Assembly (NCBI RefSeq): GCF_014838715.1
Contig: NZ_CP061947.1
Span: 5,322,001-5,386,000 of the forward strand
Direction of reading: 5' to 3'
DNA: 64,000 bases
Source of the DNA: Algoriphagus sp. Y33
Lineage (GTDB): Bacteria; Bacteroidota; Bacteroidia; Cytophagales; Cyclobacteriaceae
Positions 56,044 to 63,066 of the stretch are shown here, piece by piece. A program made the translations under genes and the position numbers. Under the pieces are notes generated by a model. It saw nothing but the letters and a program-made list of their open reading frames with translations, made no database searches and was not told the origin of the DNA. Within the stretch, counting starts at the first letter, position 1, and every line of letters begins with the position of its first letter.

Positions 56044-56217
56044 AGGATTTTTCGGTCTGTGAGGACAAAGTCAGAGGAGTTGTTAAGGTGAGAGACCTAG
56101 TGAAAAGTCCAGCTTCTGGAGAAGCAGGACAACTTGAAAATAAATTTTAAAAACTGTGCTCTCCGCGGTATTCTTTGCGACCTCCGCGGTTAAAAAAAAC
56201 AATAAAAAGTAGAAATT
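56044..56217. repeat. Gap with three short repeats
   Basis: Bases 56051-56065 carry a half copy of the GGTCTGTG repeat. Bases 56109-56128 carry the hairpin CCAGCTTCTGGAGAAGCAGG, related to 62470-62489. Bases 56155-56195 carry CTCCGCGG twice around CTTTGCGAC, the third member of the 7381-type repeat. Confidence 0.55.
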
Positions 56218-57078
56218 ATGCCAAATCCATGGACTGGAAAGGGAAATCCATACACAAGACAGGAAGTAAGAGACCGACTTAAAAATACCTTGGCGCAGAA
56301 GAAGGCCATTATTGCTGCGGGGGCGGGGACAGGCATCTCTGCCAAATTCATAGAAAAAGGAGGTGCTGATCTATTGATCATTTACAACTCTGGAAGGTTC
56401 AGAATGTCAGGACATGGCTCCACAGCGGGACTGATGGCTTATGGCGACGCCAATGCGGTTGCCATGGAAATCGGAGAGTTCGAAGTGCTGCCTGTGGTGG
56501 AGGAGATCCCTGTAATCTGCGGAGTACACGGTTCCGATCCTCGAAGACGCATATGGCATCATTTGCTGAAGGTGAAGGAAATGGGATTCTCCGGAATCAA
56601 TAACTTCCCTACCCATTCCATTGTAGATGGGCATTTCCGACAGGTGTTGGAAGAGACAGGAATGGGCTTTGATAAGGAAGTGGAAATGGTGAGAATCGCC
56701 GATAAGATGGATTTGTTTTCCATCGTCTATGTGGCAACAGCTGAAGAAGCTAGACAAATGGCTGAAGCCGGAGCAGATGCAATTATCTCCCATGTAGGAA
56801 CCACAGTAGGAGGATCGATTGGTGTCACCGGAGCCAGTTGTAGCATGGAAGAAGCGGTCGCGAGAACAAATGAAATTGTAGCTGCGGCTAAAGCAGTTAA
56901 TCCTGACCTCTTTTTCTTAGCGCATGGTGGTCCTATCAACACGCCTGAAGACGTGCGTGAAGTCTTGGAAAAGGCGGATGTGCATGGATTTGTCGGTGCA
57001 TCTTCCCTGGAAAGAATGGGTGTGGAGGAATCGTTGACAAATCTGACCAAGGAATTTAAGAAGCTGACGATAAAGTAG
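56218..57078 (+). CDS. Phosphoenolpyruvate-hydrolase-family TIM barrel, partner of Tm-1-like protein
   Basis: The 286-residue cytoplasmic TIM barrel shows AIIAAGAGTGISAKFIEKGG, LLIIYNSGRFRMSGHGSTAG, ICGVHGSDPRRRIWHHLLKV, and DAIISHVGTTVGGSIGVTGA. These are hallmarks of the family annotated as PEP hydrolase or TIM-barrel signal protein (PF09370). It corresponds to the C-terminal half of the plant Tm-1 protein. It is encoded 174 bp after the Tm-1-like gene. The true substrate is unknown; PEP-like compounds are only a family suggestion. Confidence 0.92.
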   Translation: MPNPWTGKGNPYTRQEVRDRLKNTLAQKKAIIAAGAGTGISAKFIEKGGADLLIIYNSGRFRMSGHGSTAGLMAYGDANAVAMEIGEFEVLPVVEEIPVICGVHGSDPRRRIWHHLLKVKEMGFSGINNFPTHSIVDGHFRQVLEETGMGFDKEVEMVRIADKMDLFSIVYVATAEEARQMAEAGADAIISHVGTTVGGSIGVTGASCSMEEAVARTNEIVAAAKAVNPDLFFLAHGGPINTPEDVREVLEKADVHGFVGASSLERMGVEESLTNLTKEFKKLTIK

Positions 57079-57381
57079 GTATTTCTCACCATCGTCTGTG
57101 TCCGCACAGACCATTTAGATAAGTTGTTCAAGTCTTCAGACTTGGACTTACAGAAATGCAGTCTTCAGACTGCGTTTTTACAGCCGTGTCTGGTTTTCAT
57201 ACAAAGCGTTTACTTGGTATAGCTTCGGTATATGAATCATTTCAATTTGTTTAGACCGGAGAATCTATGAATCTATTAGCATATTCACAAAAAGCAGTCT
57301 AAAGACTGCAATTAGTTCAGCACAAGGAGACTTGCGTTGGATGTGGGCAATTGATTCACTTGTCCAGCCTTGTCCAGCCCA
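57079..57381. repeat. Repeat-rich gap between the carbohydrate block and radA
   Basis: Bases 57094-57111 carry the GTCTGTG hairpin (copy c, GTCTGTG/CACAGAC). Bases 57130-57143 are AAGTCTTCAGACTT and 57158-57173 are GCAGTCTTCAGACTGC. Bases 57291-57337 are copy 2 of the repeat at 1169. TGTCCAGCC occurs twice in tandem at 57361-57379. No gene is present. Confidence 0.65.
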
Positions 57382-58755
57382 CTAAAAAATCCCCTGATAA
57401 ACCTCCTCCAACTTACTAACCGGCATCACTTCGATTTTATACTTATCAAGATCCAGTCCTTTCACAGCATATTTGGAGACGATGATTTTTTTAAAGCCAA
57501 GTTTCTCAGCCTCAGCAATACGGTTTTCTATACGGTGGACAGCACGTATTTCTCCGCCCAAACCCACTTCTGCGGCAAAGCAAATATGCTCCGAAACGGG
57601 TGTGTCTTCGTAGCTGGAGATCAAGGAGGCACACACTGCCAGATCCAGAGCCGGATCATCCACTCTGAGTCCACCAGCTACATTTAGAAAGACATCTTGC
57701 TGGCCGAGCCGCATTCCACCACGCTTTTCCAAGACCGCCAAGAGCATATTCAAGCGCTTGGCATCGTGTCCTGTGCTGCTTCGCTGGGGTGTGCCGTAGG
57801 TTGCCGGACTTACCAAAGACTGGATTTCGATCAGAAGGGGTCGATTTCCTTCCATCATCGCACCGATGGCAACTCCGTTCAGAACTTCTTCTCTTTGGGT
57901 TAACAGGATTTCTGATGGATTTGCGACAGGGCGAAGACCTTCCACCCGCATCTCGTAGATTCCCAGTTCGTGGGTGGACCCGAAGCGGTTTTTGGAGGTT
58001 CTCAGGATTCTATAGCTCATGTGTCTATCGCCTTCAAACTGCAGGACTGTATCCACCATGTGTTCCAGGACTTTTGGTCCGGCTATGGATCCGTCTTTGG
58101 TAATATGTCCGATCAAGAACACGGGTGTGCCCGTCTCTTTGGCGAATTTCATAAGTTCGGCGGTGCACTCCCGGACTTGGGATACAGATCCTGCAGCTGA
58201 CTCTACATACTGGGAAGTCAGTGTCTGGATGGAATCTATAATCAGCAAGTCGGGTTTGAGTGCCTCGATCTGCTGGAAAATCTGTTGGGTATTTGTCTCC
58301 GAAAGCACATAGCAATCCGGATTCTCTGCAGTCATCCGATCAGCGCGCATTTTGATCTGGGCTTCACTTTCTTCCCCAGAGACGTAAAGAATCTTTTTCC
58401 CCGTTAAAATCAATGCAATCTGAAGCATCAAGGTGGACTTGCCTATTCCGGGTTCTCCACCGATCAGCACAAGTGAGCCAGGTACAATCCCTCCTCCCAA
58501 AACTCTATCGAGTTCATTATCTCCCGTTACATATCTTGGGGACTCCTCGTAATTTACCTCCTGAATTTTCTTTGGAACGCTTGCTTTTTTGTTGCCTGAA
58601 GTTGGCGACTTCCATGTTCCTTTGCCGGATTCTTCCTTCTGAACTACTTCTTCCACATAGGTATTCCATTCCCCACAGGCAGGGCATTTTCCCAGCCATT
58701 TTGGACTTTGAGCTCCGCAATTTTGACAGAAGAATGTGGTTTTTATTTTGGCCAT
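57382..58755 (-). CDS. radA: DNA repair protein RadA (Sms)
   Basis: The 457-residue protein processes branched recombination intermediates as a RecA-like helicase. The zinc finger uses C10, C13, C24 and C27 (FCQNCGAQSPKWLGKCPACGEW). Walker A is GGEPGIGKST near 92-101, and the RadA-specific KNRFG motif is in TSKNRFGSTHELGIY. The C-terminal Lon-protease-like domain ends at about 457. Length is normal. It is a single gene, with polA next on the same strand 143 bp away. Confidence 0.97.
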   Translation of the reverse strand: MAKIKTTFFCQNCGAQSPKWLGKCPACGEWNTYVEEVVQKEESGKGTWKSPTSGNKKASVPKKIQEVNYEESPRYVTGDNELDRVLGGGIVPGSLVLIGGEPGIGKSTLMLQIALILTGKKILYVSGEESEAQIKMRADRMTAENPDCYVLSETNTQQIFQQIEALKPDLLIIDSIQTLTSQYVESAAGSVSQVRECTAELMKFAKETGTPVFLIGHITKDGSIAGPKVLEHMVDTVLQFEGDRHMSYRILRTSKNRFGSTHELGIYEMRVEGLRPVANPSEILLTQREEVLNGVAIGAMMEGNRPLLIEIQSLVSPATYGTPQRSSTGHDAKRLNMLLAVLEKRGGMRLGQQDVFLNVAGGLRVDDPALDLAVCASLISSYEDTPVSEHICFAAEVGLGGEIRAVHRIENRIAEAEKLGFKKIIVSKYAVKGLDLDKYKIEVMPVSKLEEVYQGIF

Positions 58756-58860
58756 TTTTTAGATTTTAGAAACTAGATACAAGACGCTAGACATCATCGG
58801 GGTGTAAAAAACTAAGTTGAAGAACAGAATAACATATGTCAAAAATCTAATATCTTAAAT

Positions 58861-58900
58861 CTTGGGTCTAACATCTATTTCTTGGGTCTAACATCTATTT
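58861..58900. repeat. Exact 20-bp tandem duplication at the 3' end of polA
   Basis: CTTGGGTCTAACATCTATTT occurs twice back to back. The second copy supplies two bases of the polA stop codon (58899-58901 on the minus strand). Upstream, 58765-58860 is repeat-like AT-rich sequence. Confidence 0.8.
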
Positions 58901-61727
58901 AATGTGCTTGTAGCCAATCCGTTCCTATACCCACTTCCACTTCCACGGGAACGGCCATTTTGATTGCATTTGACATTAGTCCTGGAACGTTTGCTTTAAG
59001 AATTTCCACTTCATCCTTGTGCGCATCAAAAACCAATTCATCATGAACCTGAAGGATCATTTTTGACTTCAACTTTTCCTTTTTCATCCATTTATGCACG
59101 TCTATCATAGCTACTTTGATCAGATCGGCAGCTGAACCCTGAATCGGTGCGTTGATTGCATTTCGCTCAGCGAAGCCACGCATGGTAGCATTCCGACTGT
59201 TGATGTCCCGGAGATATCTGCGACGACCCAGGATAGTTTCTACGTATTCATGGGTTTTGGCTTTTTCGATGGCTCCATCCATGTACTCTTTCACAGCCGG
59301 GAATTCTTTGAAATAGGAATCAATTATCTCCTTGGCTTCTCCTCTTGGTATAGCTAACCGCTGGGAAAGTCCAAATGCGGAAATACCATAAATAATCCCA
59401 AAATTGGCTGTTTTGGCTTTTCTACGCATATCAGAAGTCACTTCTTCCAGGGGAACCTGAAATATCTTGGCTGCTGTAGTAGCATGAATATCGCGGCCGG
59501 TACGGAAAGCTTCTATCATGGATTCATCACCGGAGAATGAGGCCATAATCCTAAGCTCAATCTGCGAATAATCCGCTGCCAGAAGTATGTGATTTTCATC
59601 TCTAGGCACAAATGCCTTTCGGATTTCGCGCCCACGGTCGGTGCGGATAGGAATATTTTGCAGATTAGGATTGATGGAAGAAAGACGGCCGGTTGCCGCT
59701 ACAAACTGATTGTATGTCGTGTGGATTCTGCCTGTTTTGGAATTGATCATCGTAGGCAAAGCATCCACATAGGTAGATTTCAATTTTACCATTTGTCGGT
59801 AATCCAGAATGCTCTGGATGATTTCATGCTCATGTGCCAGCTTGCTCAATACTTCTTCACCGGTAGCATACTGCCCGGTTTTGGTCTTTTTGGCTTTGGG
59901 ATCGAGCTTTAATTTGTCGAAAAGCACTTCGCCAAGTTGCTTGGGGGACGCCAGATTAAAGCGGACTCCAGCCATTTCATAAACTTTGTTTTCAATGTCC
60001 TTACTTTCTTTTTCCAGTAAAACAGACATTTCTGCCAAGCTTCCGGTATCGATACGAACGCCCTCAAACTCCATGTCCGCAAGCACATTGATGAGCGGAT
60101 TTTCTACCTCATCAAAAAGTTTAGTCAGGTTATTCTCCTTCAACAAAGGATCAAATTTTGTTTTGAGTCTTAGCGTGATATCCGCGTCCTCACTGGCATA
60201 GGCGGTCACATCGTCTTCATCCACATCCCGCATATTTCCCTGGTTTTTGCCTTTTTTTCCAATCAATTCCGTGATAGAAACCGGCTCATAGTTCAGGTAT
60301 TGTTTTGCAAGCCAATCCATAGAATGCTTGCCGTCTGCATCGATCAGGTAATGCGCAAGCATGGTGTCATAAAGTACTCCTTTGACATCGACGCCGTAAT
60401 TCTTCAAGACAAGGATATCATACTTGATGTTCTGTCCGATTTTCAGAATAGCTTCATTTTCGAAGACTGGCCTGAGCAACTCCAGAATAGCCAAAGTTTC
60501 ATTTTTATCCTCGGGACATGGCAAATAATAAGCTTCTCCAGTTACATAGGCAAAGGAAATCCCGACGAGCTCGGCTTCCATTGGATTCACAGATGTCGTT
60601 TCGGTATCAAAGCAGAGCTCTTTCTGAATCTCTAAAAATTCGACTAATTCAAGGATTTCAGCCTTTCCTTTAATTTTATGGTAATTCTGTATGTTGCTGT
60701 GAATAGTATCCGGAGCTTTCTGCTCAGCTTCATTTACTGTTTCCTCTTCGGATTTTACTTCTACCGGAACTGCAGCTGTAGGAGCTGGAGTCTCGCCAAA
60801 AAGACCCAGTTGGTCATTTTTCTGGATTCCTGCGATCTTATCAGTGCCCTTGAACACACGGGCAGCCAATGTTCTAAATTCAAGTTCTGTAAAGATTGCA
60901 CGGACTCTCTCCTCATCTATTCCCTCGTATTTCAGATCATCTTTTATATAGGTAATTGGCACATCGCACTTGATCGTTGCCAATTCCTTCGAAAGAATTC
61001 CTTGGGCTGCAAATTTCTCCACATTTTCTCTTTGCTTGCCCTTAAGATCGGCTGTATTTTTCACCAGTTCTTCTACTGTCCCGTAGGTTTTCAGGAGTTT
61101 CACAGCTGTTTTTTGTCCGATACCGGGGATTCCCGGTATGTTATCCACAGCATCACCCATCAGTCCCAGAATATCCCTCACCTGATCTACACGCTCGATA
61201 TCCCATTTGGCGCATATCTCCTTTGGCCCCATGATATCTACCCCGTTGCCCATAAAAGAAGGCTTGTAAAGGAAAATATGATCATCTACCAACTGACCAT
61301 AATCTTTGTCGGGTGTCATCATGTAGACAGTGAAGTTTTGCCTTTCGGCTTGTTTAGCCAAGGTTCCGATTATATCGTCCGCCTCGTATCCGTCTAACTC
61401 CAAGATGGGAATGTTGAAGGCCTTCACAATTTCCTTAACCCATGGAATAGCCGTGGCGATATCTTCAGGCTGCTCTTGGCGATTTGCCTTATAAGCTTCG
61501 AATTGCACATGTCTGAAAGTTGGGGCATGGGTATCAAAGGCCACCCCGATGTGGGTAGGTTTTTCCTTATCGACGATTTCGAGCAGTGTATTCGTAAACC
61601 CCAGCATCACGCCGGTATTCAGTCCTTTGGAATTTATTCTTGGGTTCTTGCTGAAGGCAAAATGCGCTCTGTAGATAAGCGCCATGGCATCAAGTAAAAA
61701 AAGCTTACAGGGCTGTTTTTGGGACAT
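58899..61727 (-). CDS. polA: DNA polymerase I
   Basis: I choose Met at 61727 (MSQKQPCKLFLLDAMALIYR), giving 942 residues; the longer open frame to 61805 is not family-like. The 5' nuclease domain (1-290) has FLLDAMALIYRAHFAF and MTPDKDYGQLV. The 3'-5' exonuclease is intact, with ELCFDTETTSVNP. The polymerase domain has LLAADYSQIELRIMASFSGD, RRKAKTANFGIIYGISAFGL, and MILQVHDELVFDA. It fills gaps in repair and Okazaki fragment maturation. Family length is about 930. Confidence 0.97.
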   Translation of the reverse strand: MSQKQPCKLFLLDAMALIYRAHFAFSKNPRINSKGLNTGVMLGFTNTLLEIVDKEKPTHIGVAFDTHAPTFRHVQFEAYKANRQEQPEDIATAIPWVKEIVKAFNIPILELDGYEADDIIGTLAKQAERQNFTVYMMTPDKDYGQLVDDHIFLYKPSFMGNGVDIMGPKEICAKWDIERVDQVRDILGLMGDAVDNIPGIPGIGQKTAVKLLKTYGTVEELVKNTADLKGKQRENVEKFAAQGILSKELATIKCDVPITYIKDDLKYEGIDEERVRAIFTELEFRTLAARVFKGTDKIAGIQKNDQLGLFGETPAPTAAVPVEVKSEEETVNEAEQKAPDTIHSNIQNYHKIKGKAEILELVEFLEIQKELCFDTETTSVNPMEAELVGISFAYVTGEAYYLPCPEDKNETLAILELLRPVFENEAILKIGQNIKYDILVLKNYGVDVKGVLYDTMLAHYLIDADGKHSMDWLAKQYLNYEPVSITELIGKKGKNQGNMRDVDEDDVTAYASEDADITLRLKTKFDPLLKENNLTKLFDEVENPLINVLADMEFEGVRIDTGSLAEMSVLLEKESKDIENKVYEMAGVRFNLASPKQLGEVLFDKLKLDPKAKKTKTGQYATGEEVLSKLAHEHEIIQSILDYRQMVKLKSTYVDALPTMINSKTGRIHTTYNQFVAATGRLSSINPNLQNIPIRTDRGREIRKAFVPRDENHILLAADYSQIELRIMASFSGDESMIEAFRTGRDIHATTAAKIFQVPLEEVTSDMRRKAKTANFGIIYGISAFGLSQRLAIPRGEAKEIIDSYFKEFPAVKEYMDGAIEKAKTHEYVETILGRRRYLRDINSRNATMRGFAERNAINAPIQGSAADLIKVAMIDVHKWMKKEKLKSKMILQVHDELVFDAHKDEVEILKANVPGLMSNAIKMAVPVEVEVGIGTDWLQAH

Positions 61728-61887
61728 TTTTAGAATTATTTTATGATAAAAGGCAAGTCTTTTTAGGCTTTGTAAGTTACAAATTTTCCGGTAGGGCTGA
61801 CTCAAAACATTTTGTTATCCACATAGCTTGACAGTCATTGGCGGCAATTTTGATCTTTAGTTAGTCTAAACCATTATCAAACAGCAT

Positions 61888-61950
61888 ATGAAATCGAGCA
61901 TTACGCAAGCGACACACAAAAGGGTGATTATTCGTAGTGCGAGATTCCAT
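61888..61950. repeat. Second copy of the ATGAAATCGAGCAT...GATTCCAT repeat
   Basis: It shares both ends with 25286-25377 and also ACACAC and a GTGATTATTCG-like core, but lacks the two palindromes of the longer copy. It lies before the small membrane protein gene. The ATG in it is not a start. Confidence 0.55.
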
Positions 61951-62000
61951 AGCCTGCTCCGACTAATCGGGATGTCCAATTAAAATCAAATTATAAGCAC

Positions 62001-62321
62001 ATGAAAAAAGTATTCGCAGTTTTCGCATTGTTTCTCTCCACCCAGTTAGTAATGGCTGCATCTAGCAATGACAATGATACTAAAAATAAAAAAGGAGAAA
62101 CAGAATTGACAGAAGCCCAAAAAGAGCGTCTGACAGAAATCGAAGCCAGAGTCGACGAGATCAAAGCCATGGACTTCAGTACTATGAGTAGAGACGAGAA
62201 GAAGAATGTGAGAATGGAGCTGAAAGAAATGAAAAAAGAGGCCAAGCGTGCAGGTGGCGGAGTTTACATTTCAGTAGGTGCCATTATCATTATTTTATTG
62301 ATCTTGATTTTGGTGACCTAA
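62001..62321 (+). CDS. Small membrane protein with coiled coil (106 aa)
   Basis: A signal peptide (FAVFALFLSTQLVMAA) is followed by a charged helical part with heptad-like spacing (TELTEAQKERLTEIEARVDE, then ELKEMKKEAKRAGGG). A C-terminal membrane helix ends it (VYISVGAIIIILLILILV). It should be anchored in the inner membrane with its coiled coil in the periplasm. I know similar proteins only as uncharacterised Bacteroidota proteins. A clear terminator follows, supporting a real single gene. Confidence 0.75.
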   Translation: MKKVFAVFALFLSTQLVMAASSNDNDTKNKKGETELTEAQKERLTEIEARVDEIKAMDFSTMSRDEKKNVRMELKEMKKEAKRAGGGVYISVGAIIIILLILILVT

Positions 62322-62349
62322 ACCCATCAATCACCATCAACCATTTAAG

Positions 62350-62382
62350 AGGCGGCCAGATCAGATTTGTCCGCCTTTTTTG
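62350..62382 (+). terminator. Intrinsic terminator after the small membrane protein gene
   Basis: AGGCGG (62350-62355) pairs with CCGCCT (62371-62376), followed by a TTTTTTG run. Confidence 0.85.
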
Positions 62383-62469
62383 AGATTCAGTCTTAACAAC
62401 AGGGCACACTGAGATTTACACACAGAGCGCGGATTAGTAATTCCAATTTTTTTGTCCCGTGTTGGTTAT

Positions 62470-62489
62470 CCTGCTTTTGGAGAAGCAGG
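62470..62489. repeat. Hairpin repeat CCTGCTTTTGGAGAAGCAGG
   Basis: CCTGCTT pairs with AAGCAGG. It is related to the element at 56109-56128. The remaining part of 62383-62556 has no gene. Confidence 0.5.
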
Positions 62490-62556
62490 GTAGTACCTTG
62501 AGGGACTGAGGATAAATTCAATTTTTCTCCAGCGGTTCCCCACAAAAACAGTGAAG

Positions 62557-63036
62557 TTATTTTTCAGGATTTTCGATCAGGTAATTTTTAACTTGAAGTC
62601 CACGTAGAAATACTACAATAAGCGGTATAAGCCATACGGTCTCATTAAAAATCAACTGAAATGCTGTTCGCTTGTTCCACCCTAACTCAGGAATGAAACT
62701 CAAGGCAAACCAGATGGCCAGAATTATTTTTCCTGTAATGCCTGCGATAATCAGATACACCCAACTGACAGGGTAAAAGGCACTAAAAAATATAAGTAAG
62801 CCTACGACGATTCCAAATCCTCCATAATAGGAAACAGGCAAGTTGGCGTCGATTAAATTTCCATTTGCCAACCATTCTAAAAGCGATCCTCCAATCAAGC
62901 TGTAGAGCGCAGACCAAGAGAATGTGTACATGCCCGAAAGAAGAAGAATTCCACGAAAATGCATGGGAAATACAGGAAAGGAAGGGGTTTGATCCATGGG
63001 TTGATTATCTTGGGTAGTTGGATTTGCGTTTAGCAT
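62557..63036 (-). CDS. Inner-membrane hypothetical protein with four helices
   Basis: The 159-residue protein has about four hydrophobic helices: about 27-50 (FRGILLLSGMYTFSWSALYS), 65-85, 88-110 and 125-147 (TVWLIPLIVVFLRGL). No family is recognised. The N-terminal 24 residues are polar and may not be translated; Met14 (62997) or Met25 (62964) would leave more space to the divergent amidase gene, which begins only 30 bp away from the longest start. Confidence 0.65.
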   Translation of the reverse strand: MLNANPTTQDNQPMDQTPSFPVFPMHFRGILLLSGMYTFSWSALYSLIGGSLLEWLANGNLIDANLPVSYYGGFGIVVGLLIFFSAFYPVSWVYLIIAGITGKIILAIWFALSFIPELGWNKRTAFQLIFNETVWLIPLIVVFLRGLQVKNYLIENPEK

Positions 63037-63066
63037 TCTGGTATTTCATACTAACAAAACTATTCA

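Noticed and set aside
53460..57340. CRISPR-like array
   Set aside because: The repeats are palindromic, of several kinds, irregularly spaced, and not separated by uniform spacers; no cas gene is present.
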